A stretch of 64,000 nucleotides of DNA from RUG12461 sp045657665 (GTDB taxonomy: Bacteria; Bacillota; Clostridia; Lachnospirales; Lachnospiraceae). The notes under the pieces are model-generated. The model was given only the letters and a program-made list of their open reading frames with translations. It was not told the DNA's origin and ran no database searches. The stretch spans positions 1-64,000 of the forward strand of contig JAZOTN010000028.1 of the NCBI GenBank assembly GCA_045657665.1, written 5' to 3'. A program made the position numbers and the translations under genes. Of the stretch, positions 52,504 through 60,580 are shown one piece after another; the first letter of the stretch is position 1, and the number at the start of each line of letters is the position of its first letter.

Positions 52504-52531
52504 AAAAAAGACTGCCGCATCAGCGACAGCC
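52504..52531 (-). terminator. Terminator after rpmB
   Basis: On the minus strand a stem of about nine pairs (GGCTGTCGC/GCGGCAGTC, including two G-T pairs) with a TGAT loop is followed by six T residues. It ends the L28 transcript just ahead of the Asp23 start and may let some read-through feed the downstream genes. Confidence 0.75.
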
Positions 52532-52547
52532 CTTCTCTTTCATCCTG

Positions 52548-52733
52548 TTATGCACGTTCAACCTTACCGGATTTCAGACACTGCGCACAAACATATAATC
52601 TCTTTGGCGTTCCGTTCACTTTGCAACGAACGGACTTGATATTCGACTTCCAGATATGATTGGATCTTCTATGCGAATGACTCACATTATTGCCGTAATG
52701 CGCGCCTTTTCCACAAACTGCACATGCTGCCAT
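52548..52733 (-). CDS. rpmB: Ribosomal protein L28 (zinc-ribbon form)
   Basis: 61 residues, GGGAGG upstream. It retains CAVCGKG at the front and YVCAQCLKSG near the end, the four-cysteine zinc-binding type. It is a single-gene unit with its own promoter. Confidence 0.97.
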   Translation of the reverse strand: MAACAVCGKGAHYGNNVSHSHRRSNHIWKSNIKSVRCKVNGTPKRLYVCAQCLKSGKVERA

Positions 52734-52793
52734 GATAGCACCTCCCTTGCAAAATACTCAGTTCCGGCCTTTTGCCGGACTCACAACATCGCT

Positions 52794-52822
52794 ATTTTAG
52801 CAGAAAAAAACTCCCGATGCAA
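52794..52822 (-). promoter_or_regulatory. Promoter of rpmB
   Basis: On the minus strand TTGCAT (52817-52822), 17 bases, TAAAAT (52794-52799). A small GTCCGGC/GGCCGGAAC hairpin at about 52762-52781 stands in the leader and may be regulatory. Confidence 0.7.
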
Positions 52823-52868
52823 GGGTTTTTTATATACCCGGAATATGCTCTCCCTGGGATGAACAGTT

Positions 52869-53258
52869 TTACGCTTCTTCCGCCACGTCCGCGTCTTCTG
52901 CTTTTCCTACGCTGGCAGTGGAATCGCCCTTGCCCGTAAACTTATTGATGAGATCCGGCACCATATCCAGAATCTTTCCGGTTGCGGAGGTATTGCGGAT
53001 ATTTACAAGCTTTGTGGATCCGTCTTTGATGATCAGCATCGCGCTGGGCTGGATCTTTCCGCCAAGTCCGCCGCCGCCGTTATCGTTCTTTTCCTGAGCA
53101 AAAACACCGGCTCCGACACCGAAGGAAACGTCTGCAAGCGGAATGATGATCGTGTCATCCACATGGATCGGTTCTCCAACAACGGTTTTTGTGGAAATGA
53201 ATCCGTCCATTCCCTTAAACAGTGCGTTTACAGTTTCGTTGAATTTGTTTTCTGACAT
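52869..53258 (-). CDS. ytfJ: GerW/YtfJ-family sporulation protein
   Basis: 129 residues from ATG 53256-53258 with AGGAGG seven bases upstream. The family core is TVVGEPIHVDDTIIIPLADVSFGVGAG, followed by a Gly-rich loop (NDNGGGGLGG). Relatives are needed for spore germination or spore structure, so the organism probably sporulates. It lies beside the DUF2953 gene, as in Bacillus. Confidence 0.92.
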   Translation of the reverse strand: MSENKFNETVNALFKGMDGFISTKTVVGEPIHVDDTIIIPLADVSFGVGAGVFAQEKNDNGGGGLGGKIQPSAMLIIKDGSTKLVNIRNTSATGKILDMVPDLINKFTGKGDSTASVGKAEDADVAEEA

Positions 53259-53281
53259 GTTAATTGCCTCCTGATATGATT

Positions 53282-54142
53282 TCAACCTTTTATTGCTTTG
53301 ACATGTTTAATGAGTCTTCGTATGTTCTTGTCCATTATGAGCCGCACCCCGGCCGCCACCGCAAAGAACAAAATGACATGCCCGGAAATAGATGCTTTTC
53401 CTCTGATATATGCAGCATCGGCCGCAAAGTCCGGTACAAGGCGGTTCCCTTTCAGATAGGCAAACGGCAGTACCGATATCACTCCGAGAAGCTCTCCTGT
53501 TTTTGCCGGATCTCCGGTGGAAAACTCCAGATTCATCTTAAGATGCCGCGGTTTATAATGAGACAGCAGGTTCTTCACTTCCGAAAGAAGATGCTTTATC
53601 GCTTCCTTATTATGGGGATCGGTCATTTCATTCTTGATCGCACCGACCTTCTTCATGATGGAAGCTGCCTTTTCCTTTTTCTTTTTCAACCGTTCCGGAA
53701 GACTACGGAAGAAATCCGCGATCTTTTGGAAGAACGAACGCGCTCTCCCCTCTTCAATCGTTGCGTCGGCTTCTGCTTCCGTCGTTTCCGCTTCCGCTTC
53801 TTCCGGAGAAGCGGTCATTTCCGGGATCTGTTCCTCAGCCTCTTTCCCTCGCTTTTTTTTCTTCTTTTCTTTTTTCGGTTTCCTCGGATACAGCCGAAGC
53901 GGAATCCCAAGGATACGCAGCACAACCTTCGGCTTTTTCTCTACGGTATCAAAGGATGCCCGCAAAAATATGACCGGAAACAGCCATTTTACATCCGCAT
54001 GTACCCTTGCTCCGCCGTTAAACTTCCCGGAAAAACGATAAGTAGCCGGAAAAAACAGGAGTAACGCAAACGAAATCGCAAACACGACGAAAAGGATCAG
54101 CACTACTTTTCCGACAGTATGAAGAATGGTAAGTACGATCAT
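53282..54142 (-). CDS. DUF2953 (YtfI-like) membrane protein
   Basis: 286 residues. One N-terminal membrane helix (about 10-33), a beta-rich part (VHADVKWLFPVIFLRASF), and a very basic Lys-rich segment (KPKKEKKKKKRGKEAEE) are followed by an acidic one and a C-terminal helix pair. It overlaps the 111-residue gene by one base and precedes ytfJ. The DUF2953/YtfJ pair is typical of spore formers. Confidence 0.85.
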   Translation of the reverse strand: MIVLTILHTVGKVVLILFVVFAISFALLLFFPATYRFSGKFNGGARVHADVKWLFPVIFLRASFDTVEKKPKVVLRILGIPLRLYPRKPKKEKKKKKRGKEAEEQIPEMTASPEEAEAETTEAEADATIEEGRARSFFQKIADFFRSLPERLKKKKEKAASIMKKVGAIKNEMTDPHNKEAIKHLLSEVKNLLSHYKPRHLKMNLEFSTGDPAKTGELLGVISVLPFAYLKGNRLVPDFAADAAYIRGKASISGHVILFFAVAAGVRLIMDKNIRRLIKHVKAIKG

Positions 54143-54477
54143 CAGAAGCTCCTGCTTTTACGGTATTCCATCTGATCAAGGAACGAGCGCATATCGGCAT
54201 TTCCCGTGACATCCATGGTTTCACGGCAGATATCTGTCAGCATGTCGATCGCTTCATCCCGGCTGCCGGCGAGACCGAACACACGGAGTTCCTCTCTCGG
54301 AAATGCTTTTTGCCTGAGGAGGGCTGATGGGATAATATCAATCATTTCCCCCTGCTGGAGCGATATCGAAAGGAGATGGACGCCGGGATCAGCCGCATTT
54401 TTGCGCAGCTTCCTTCGGATCTCCTTTTCTTTTCCGCGCACACTCTCTCCGAGATAAAGATTTTTAAGCCACCACAT
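54142..54477 (-). CDS. Conserved hypothetical protein of the ytfI/ytfJ locus
   Basis: 111 residues, small and mixed alpha/beta (MWWLKNLYLGESVRGKEKEI, LLSISLQQGEMIDIIPSALL, SRDEAIDMLTDICRETMDVTG). There is no membrane helix or known motif. It sits between the Nudix gene and the DUF2953 gene with a one-base overlap. The family is not recognised. Confidence 0.75.
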   Translation of the reverse strand: MWWLKNLYLGESVRGKEKEIRRKLRKNAADPGVHLLSISLQQGEMIDIIPSALLRQKAFPREELRVFGLAGSRDEAIDMLTDICRETMDVTGNADMRSFLDQMEYRKSRSF

Positions 54478-54485
54478 CCCTTAAC

Positions 54486-54938
54486 TCACCTCTGCCGCTT
54501 GAATCCCCAGAGACTGTTTTTCTTCATCTCGATGTATTCGCCGTAAGCCTTTTCCAGAATCTGCTTTTCATTCGCGAATTTCAGTAAATGATAGGCCTCG
54601 TGGTATTTGTAATAACCGGAATCCACAAAGTATTCCTCTCGCTGCGGTTTGCTGTAATAACTGTCAGACATCATCAGATACCAGTGTACATCCTTTTCCA
54701 CGACATCCTCCGGTACCTGAAAGGTATACTGACTTTTTCCGACATATTTCATGATCGTGGCGGAAACACCCGTTTCCTCCTTCACTTCACGAAGCGCCGT
54801 GTCGGGATACTCTTCACCCTCTTCCACCGTTCCCTTCGGGAGCACCCACCCCTCATATCGGTTGCGGTAGTTTTTGTAAAGAACCAGTATCTTCCCTCGA
54901 AATATTACCACACCTCCGCAGCTCGTTGCTTCTATCAT
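54486..54938 (-). CDS. Nudix hydrolase
   Basis: 150 residues from ATG 54936-54938 (GGGAGG upstream). The Nudix box is complete (GTVEEGEEYPDTALREVKEE then TGV, about 38-60). A Ser/Gly-rich start (SCGGVVIFRGK) is like that of Ap4A- or nucleotide-cleaning enzymes. The substrate is not certain. It is the first gene of the Nudix-111aa-DUF2953-ytfJ run. Confidence 0.9.
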   Translation of the reverse strand: MIEATSCGGVVIFRGKILVLYKNYRNRYEGWVLPKGTVEEGEEYPDTALREVKEETGVSATIMKYVGKSQYTFQVPEDVVEKDVHWYLMMSDSYYSKPQREEYFVDSGYYKYHEAYHLLKFANEKQILEKAYGEYIEMKKNSLWGFKRQR

Positions 54939-55045
54939 GGCAACCTCCCGTATGACAGGGAACAAAAACGCCCCTTTCCCTTTGCCAGGTTTTCGTAAAC
55001 GCTTTTACACGTTTCCCATAAGTGTGGTTATCAAAACTTGTTTCC

Positions 55046-55074
55046 AGTATAAAACAAAACCGAGGGAGTTTCAA
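55046..55074 (-). promoter_or_regulatory. Promoter of the Nudix-ytfJ run
   Basis: On the minus strand TTGAAA (55069-55074), 17 bases, TATACT (55046-55051). Confidence 0.7.
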
Positions 55075-55092
55075 CCGATGAAAAAGCAATTC

Positions 55093-56562
55093 TCACTGAA
55101 AATACACATCAAAGATACTCTTTGCTGCCGGCACCGCAAAACTGCTTCCCGATCCTGCGCCCTCCAGGATCACGGCAACGGCCAGATCCTTTTTGCCGGG
55201 CTGTTTCGCATAACCGACAAACCAGGAATGACTGTCTCCCGCTGCATTGTATTCCGCTGTTCCGGTTTTGCCGTATGCTTCATATCGATCGCTCTGAAGC
55301 CCTCTTCCGGTGCCGTTTGTCACAACAGACCGCATGAATTCCTGCATGATCGCAGAATCCTCCGCACTCAGCAGCGTCAGTTCCTTCGATGAAGAGGGTA
55401 CAAAGGATTCGATCGTTTTCCCCTGATCGTTGATGAGTTCTTTCATCAGATAAGGCCTCGGAGCTGTGCCGCCGTTATCGATCGCGGATACGATAAGCGC
55501 CATCTGAAGCGGTGTCGCAAGCGTTTTCCCCTGCCCGATGGCAGTCTCCATAAAGACAGCATCCTGATCCCCGTTTGAAAGAGTAAACCGCCCCGCTTCG
55601 GTCGGAAGGTCAAATACGATCTTCCGGTTAAAGAGCGCCTTATCAGAGAGCTTCGTAAACCGGTCCGCATCCAGGGATAGAGAAAGGGAGGCATAGGAGG
55701 AATTGCAGGATTCGGTGAAGGATCCGAGCAGATCCTCTTCCCCGTGTGCCTTGTCATGATAACAGTGGATCTCTTTGCCGTCCGACCGGAAGCTCCCAGT
55801 GCAGATAAAACGGTAAAACGCATAATCCTGCGGGTGCTCATGCATATATTCGAGCGTGGTGAGAATTTTGAAGGTGGAACCGGGTGCATACCGACCCTGC
55901 GTCACGCGATTAAGAAGCGTCGCCGACTCATTGTCAGATGCGATCATCTCATAGGTATCGGCAATCGTATTCGGATCAAAATCCGGCTTTGAGACCAGCG
56001 CAAGAACTTTCCCTGTCTCCGGTTCCATCACGATCACAGCCCCCTTATAGGCTCCGAGGGCTCGGTATGCCGCATCCTGCAGCATGGGGTTTAAAGTCGT
56101 GACGAGACTGTCCCCGTTATTCTTCTCCCCCGTAAACGCATGCTTAAGACGCTCCAGCGGTGCGCCGTGGCTTCTCAGCAGGTAAAAATTTGCCGTATTC
56201 TCAAGCCCGAGCTTTCCGTAACCGAGATATCCGACCGCATGGGCATATTCAGGCCCGAAGGGATAGATGCGCTGATCTTCCCCGTCCTCTTTCTCCACCG
56301 TATAGGCGAGAACCGTTCCGTCTTCTGCATAGATGCTTCCGCGGATAGTCTTTTCGGAAAGCGCATCGATCCGTTTATTATAGGGATTGTTAATAAAAGT
56401 CTCGCTCTGCGCAAAAAGGTAAATACAAAGATAGGCGATCATCAGAAGAAAAGCCGCGGCGAATATGATCCGGATCACCTTCAGCTCGGTCCCTTTTGCC
56501 TTCTTCTTTTCTTTCTTCTTTTCTGTTATCCGGACAAATTTCCACTGAAAGATCCGTTTCAT
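55093..56562 (-). CDS. Class B penicillin-binding protein
   Basis: 489 residues from ATG 56560-56562, overlapping the preceding stop by 4 bases (ATGA). A basic cytoplasmic front with a Lys-rich run is followed by one membrane helix (about 30-51), a short dimerisation domain and the transpeptidase domain: Ser229-x2-Lys232 (PGSTFK), SCN at 285-287, and KTGTAE. It is a lateral-wall or spore-cortex type enzyme (PbpA/SpoVD-like) that works with the SEDS protein encoded directly upstream. It lacks a long PASTA tail. Confidence 0.93.
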   Translation of the reverse strand: MKRIFQWKFVRITEKKKEKKKAKGTELKVIRIIFAAAFLLMIAYLCIYLFAQSETFINNPYNKRIDALSEKTIRGSIYAEDGTVLAYTVEKEDGEDQRIYPFGPEYAHAVGYLGYGKLGLENTANFYLLRSHGAPLERLKHAFTGEKNNGDSLVTTLNPMLQDAAYRALGAYKGAVIVMEPETGKVLALVSKPDFDPNTIADTYEMIASDNESATLLNRVTQGRYAPGSTFKILTTLEYMHEHPQDYAFYRFICTGSFRSDGKEIHCYHDKAHGEEDLLGSFTESCNSSYASLSLSLDADRFTKLSDKALFNRKIVFDLPTEAGRFTLSNGDQDAVFMETAIGQGKTLATPLQMALIVSAIDNGGTAPRPYLMKELINDQGKTIESFVPSSSKELTLLSAEDSAIMQEFMRSVVTNGTGRGLQSDRYEAYGKTGTAEYNAAGDSHSWFVGYAKQPGKKDLAVAVILEGAGSGSSFAVPAAKSIFDVYFQ

Positions 56563-57875
56563 CGGCTGTCCCTCTTTTTCGATGTCATAAAAAGACTCTC
56601 CACAATGGAAAACATCAGGAATGTGGCGAAAAGCGAGCTCCCGCCGTAGCTCACAAGCGGAAGGGTGACTCCCGTGGACGGGATCAGCTTGATGCATCCC
56701 CCTATCGTCAGAAACACCTGAAACCCGTAGGACACTCCGAAACCGACCGCCACATAATGATAAAACTCATCCTTCTGCTCTCCCGCGATCTTAAAAAACA
56801 GCAGCACGACAGACAGGCAGATCAGGATCAACGCGATCGCGACAATCGTGCCGAGTTCTTCTGCGATCGCGGAAAAGATAAAATCTTTCGTTACAACAGG
56901 GATGGATTTGGATCGCCCCTGAAAAAGCCCTGAGCCAACCCAGCCGCCCGTCCCAATCGCAAACAGCGACTGGCTGACCTGATAGCCCTGGTTATCGATC
57001 GTAGAAAGCGGGTCGAGCCAGGCAATGATACGGTTGCTGACGTGCGTCATAACCTTTCCTGCCACCAGCATCGCCAGCACAACGACAAGGAACGAGACAG
57101 GCAGGATATACCATTTTCTCAGCGCATCATAACTCATCACTACATAGATGACAAAGAGAATAAGCGCACTTCCGAGGTCTTTCGCCGCAACAAGGAGAAG
57201 CACATGGAGTGCAGCAAACCCTGTCGTTATAAGGACCTGCTTCATTTTTTTGGACTCATGATACATGGCAGCTATGAAAAAGACAAAGCTGAGCTTCACA
57301 AATTCCGACGGCTGGATGGATACCGGTCCAAGGGAGATCGAAAGCTTCGCACCATTGCTGACGGTTCCGATCACAACGACGCTAAGGAGCAATGCTACTC
57401 CTATCGCAAGATACGCCCACTTCAGCTTCCGGAAACGGTTTTTCCTTTTCGACATCAGATATGGAACAAACGCTGTCACAAAAAGGGACACCCCGGCGAT
57501 CATAATCTGCTTTATGGTCTTTTCCGGATCCAGTCGGGTCAGGATCATGAGTCCGATACCAAGAAGGATGCACATATGATTGCATAGCATGATGGAACCG
57601 TAAAGGTATACTTTCCGGTAAACAATCTGGATCAAAAGGATCAATCCGATCGTTGCAAAGAAACGGATGAGGATCCCAAGATCTCCTGTATATGCCGTCA
57701 TGGACAGAAAACCGAGGGAGAGAACCAGGATCATCAGGATTGTCTGCCCCGAAAGAAGGTATCGCCTTGCCTTCTCCCCATAATGTCTGAAATGAAGCAG
57801 ATACGTCTCCAGGACATACACGATAAGAAGCGCGATCATCAGATATTTGGATGTCTGAATGAAAACAGATGTCAT
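56559..57875 (-). CDS. FtsW/RodA/SpoVE-family peptidoglycan polymerase
   Basis: 438 residues, about ten membrane helices. SEDS motifs are SLGPVSIQPSEFVKLSFVFFIA, KDLGSALILF, and the C-terminal TGVTLPLVSYGGSSL. It polymerises lipid II and is coupled to the PBP gene by a 4-base overlap. Which process it serves (division, elongation or spore) cannot be told. Confidence 0.94.
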   Translation of the reverse strand: MTSVFIQTSKYLMIALLIVYVLETYLLHFRHYGEKARRYLLSGQTILMILVLSLGFLSMTAYTGDLGILIRFFATIGLILLIQIVYRKVYLYGSIMLCNHMCILLGIGLMILTRLDPEKTIKQIMIAGVSLFVTAFVPYLMSKRKNRFRKLKWAYLAIGVALLLSVVVIGTVSNGAKLSISLGPVSIQPSEFVKLSFVFFIAAMYHESKKMKQVLITTGFAALHVLLLVAAKDLGSALILFVIYVVMSYDALRKWYILPVSFLVVVLAMLVAGKVMTHVSNRIIAWLDPLSTIDNQGYQVSQSLFAIGTGGWVGSGLFQGRSKSIPVVTKDFIFSAIAEELGTIVAIALILICLSVVLLFFKIAGEQKDEFYHYVAVGFGVSYGFQVFLTIGGCIKLIPSTGVTLPLVSYGGSSLFATFLMFSIVESLFMTSKKRDSR

Positions 57876-57880
57876 AATTC

Positions 57881-60019
57881 TTACTCGATTCCTCTTCGAA
57901 AATGTCCTCTGGTATAAACTACGTGTTCGTTATTTATCCCATCCAGTATCTTCGCCGTTTCTTCCGGCTTCTCAAACGTAAAGGAGTACCGGATCGCTGC
58001 CGGCGAAATCATGGCAATATCGTTTTTGTCCTCGGAAATCCTGTAAATATCCGGATTGTAGATCAGATTGAAGCATTCTCCGCAGACCATCTTTACCGGA
58101 AAATCCTTACGGAAACGGTCCGTAAGCATCATCACGGCATTTTTCCTGTCACAGTGCCCGAAATTCTTCCGCACACAGTTTGCGGTGATCATAAGCGGAA
58201 TACGTCCGTATACAAGCATCTCAGCACCTCTGTTTGGAAGAAACATTAGTTCCCGGCGGCTGAGCTCGAGCGGCAGCGTGAAACGGGAAAAGCCAAGTTC
58301 TTCAAAAACCTTTGCGCTTGCTTCCGACCATACATAGAGCCGTTCGTCAAGGACGACGCGTTCAGTTTCAAAATTATGCCGACGGATAAAGCCGATCTCA
58401 TCCGGATTTCTTATCAACAGCTCATCCGGCGACAGCTCCATGAGCTCCGCCCAGATACTATCATAAAACGATGCCGTTTCCATACGCATCACATAGGGGA
58501 GCGCGTAGCGGGACTTTTTCCCGGCCTTCCTGATAAGCTCCAGATCCTTCGACAGCTCCCGCAAAAAACTCTCCCTAGGATAAAGCACGCTGTCAAGGAT
58601 CACCGTATCCACCTTTTGATTTTTCAGGATAACTCCGAGCAGTTCCCGGTTTATCGTATGCACGATGACGGACGGATGTTCCTTTTTCTCCCGGAGCTCC
58701 GCAGCTTCTGCCGAAAATATTACTGCATCCTTGCGCCGGTCTTTCTCCGTGAGTTTCATGAAAAGCTCATCAAGCGCCTTTCGACGAAGCTCATTCAACT
58801 CTTTTACCGGAAGAAACAGCCCGTCTTCAAGGTCAATGGACAGTTCCTGAAATGTAAAATACGTATCACCGGTTTTCATGAGCTTTTCACGGATATTCTC
58901 CTCCGTCATCGGGTGGTTTTCCGCTTCCGAAGGAACCATGCCCTCGGCCATCACATTCACGCCAGCTGATGAGACTTTGAGGGAGATCGGTTCTCCACTT
59001 CGAAATACGGCTTTCCCGGTCACGGGAATCCTTCGTTTTTCGATAAAATGTCCGTACCTTTTATGGAGCTCTTCATCCGGAATATGGCTGTGACTCGGAG
59101 ATGAACAGGTCACCATCTCCGGGTCATTGTGTTTTTTATAGTATCCCGATGTAAAGCCGCTGCGGTTTCCGAGATCAAGGAGCGACTGAAGATCCTCCTC
59201 CTTAACAGGACGATCCGTCCCATCCCCTGAAAGACCAAGATCCAGATACTTCCGGTAAAGAGATGTGACACCAGCCGCGTATTCCGGAGACTTCATCCTG
59301 CCTTCGATCTTAAACGACCGGATACCGGCCTTAGTCAGCTCCGGAAGGAGATTCACTACGCAAAGATCCTTTAGACTCAGAGGATAACAGGGCTCCCCGC
59401 CATTCACGGAAAAGGGCAGCCGGCAGGTCCCTGCACACCGTCCCCTGTTTCCGCTCCGTCCTCCGAGCATACTGCTCATAAGGCATAGTCCCGAATAACC
59501 GTAACAGAGCGCCCCGTGAATAAAACATTCCAGCTCAACATCTGTCTCTTCCGTAATATGCCGTATCTCTTCAAGTTCAAGCTCTCTTGCAAGTACGATA
59601 CGTTCCGCCCCCATTTCCTTAAGGAGCCTTGCACCGTCAGCCCCGGTCACCGCCATCTGCGTGCTGGCGTGGAGATGGAGTTTTGGAAAGCTTTTCCTCA
59701 TCAGGGAAAAAGCGCCGAAATCCTGCACAATCACAGCATCCAGCCCCGCTTCATAAAGCGGCTGCAGTTCCTCAAGGAGCTCCGGGAGTTCTTCCTCTTT
59801 ATAAAGTGTGTTCACGGTCAGATAGATCTTCGCATCATGGAGATGGGCATAGGAAAGTCCCTCCAGAAGCTGATCCCGTGTAAAGTTTTTTGCGTATGCC
59901 CTTGCTCCGAAGCGCTGCAGGCCAAGATACACCGCATCTGCCCCGGCATTGATAACCGCCAGAAGTGTATCGAAATCGCCTGCCGGCGAAAGGAGTTCCG
60001 GGAGTATTTCTTTTTCCAT
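57881..60019 (-). CDS. U32-family peptidase
   Basis: 712 residues from a probable ATG 60017-60019 (MEKEILPELLSPAG), the family start. Motifs are LSPAGDFDTLLAVINAGADAVYLG, VQDFGAF, ECFIHGALCYGYSGLCLMSS and GRCAGTCRLPF, with four conserved cysteines. A C-terminal extension of about 350 residues follows (DUF3656-type), and the length of about 700 is typical of this subgroup. Some U32 proteins hydroxylate tRNA or rRNA. Others are annotated as collagenases. The start has only a weak binding site. Confidence 0.88.
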   Translation of the reverse strand: MEKEILPELLSPAGDFDTLLAVINAGADAVYLGLQRFGARAYAKNFTRDQLLEGLSYAHLHDAKIYLTVNTLYKEEELPELLEELQPLYEAGLDAVIVQDFGAFSLMRKSFPKLHLHASTQMAVTGADGARLLKEMGAERIVLARELELEEIRHITEETDVELECFIHGALCYGYSGLCLMSSMLGGRSGNRGRCAGTCRLPFSVNGGEPCYPLSLKDLCVVNLLPELTKAGIRSFKIEGRMKSPEYAAGVTSLYRKYLDLGLSGDGTDRPVKEEDLQSLLDLGNRSGFTSGYYKKHNDPEMVTCSSPSHSHIPDEELHKRYGHFIEKRRIPVTGKAVFRSGEPISLKVSSAGVNVMAEGMVPSEAENHPMTEENIREKLMKTGDTYFTFQELSIDLEDGLFLPVKELNELRRKALDELFMKLTEKDRRKDAVIFSAEAAELREKKEHPSVIVHTINRELLGVILKNQKVDTVILDSVLYPRESFLRELSKDLELIRKAGKKSRYALPYVMRMETASFYDSIWAELMELSPDELLIRNPDEIGFIRRHNFETERVVLDERLYVWSEASAKVFEELGFSRFTLPLELSRRELMFLPNRGAEMLVYGRIPLMITANCVRKNFGHCDRKNAVMMLTDRFRKDFPVKMVCGECFNLIYNPDIYRISEDKNDIAMISPAAIRYSFTFEKPEETAKILDGINNEHVVYTRGHFRRGIE

Positions 60020-60028
60020 AAAACGAAA

Positions 60029-60046
60029 TGGCGGGTCACCCCGCCA
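60029..60046. terminator. Hairpin between zapA and the U32 gene
   Basis: A perfect seven-base stem TGGCGGG/CCCGCCA with a four-base loop. On the minus strand ATTTCGTTTT follows, T-rich but broken, so it is a weak or regulated terminator between the two genes. Confidence 0.55.
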
Positions 60047-60053
60047 CATCCTT

Positions 60054-60491
60054 TCATTTCAAATCTTTTTTGTTGGTTACTTTGCCGAGCAGGGCATCCT
60101 CCAGAGTGGCCTCCAGCTTCGCCTTGTTCAGAAGAAGCTCTTTGTTCTCGTTTTCCAGTTCTTTCACTTTTTTGTCATCGCTTTCCGACTTGATCTCCTT
60201 GCTGATCAGATCGTGTTTCAGATCATAGATCTGACGGTCTCTCTCCTCAAGCTCCTTTTCCAGTCTCTCGCTCTGGGTTCTTGCCTTGAAGAGATCATCC
60301 GCGATGTTAAGTTCCAGAAGGATCGAACGCATATCCGGCGGGAATTTACGATAGTCTTCCACATGATCGAATTCCGTGATCTTGTTGTTAATGTACGCTG
60401 CCACTTTCTGCAGATATTCGGGGCTTTCATACCCGCTGAGGGTTAAAACCTTTCCGCCGATAATGACCTGTACGTCTGATTTTGGTGACAT
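60054..60491 (-). CDS. zapA: Cell division protein ZapA
   Basis: 145 residues from ATG 60489-60491 (AAAGGA upstream). The ZapA head (SDVQVIIGGKVLTLSGYESP, QKVAAYINNKI) is followed by a long coiled coil. It bundles FtsZ filaments. It is longer than the usual 85-100 because of an added coiled coil. Confidence 0.85.
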   Translation of the reverse strand: MSPKSDVQVIIGGKVLTLSGYESPEYLQKVAAYINNKITEFDHVEDYRKFPPDMRSILLELNIADDLFKARTQSERLEKELEERDRQIYDLKHDLISKEIKSESDDKKVKELENENKELLLNKAKLEATLEDALLGKVTNKKDLK

Positions 60492-60580
60492 TGAAAAATC
60501 CTTTCCGCCTTTTTTCTCTATTATATCCATTCTTCTCTTTTATGCAACCCGCGCAAAAATGAGCCGCAAAAGAGCATGCA

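Noticed and set aside
53264..54064. A 266-codon plus-strand frame rich in Phe and Arg
   Set aside because: It mirrors the Lys-rich DUF2953 gene, and the composition is an artefact of the opposite strand.
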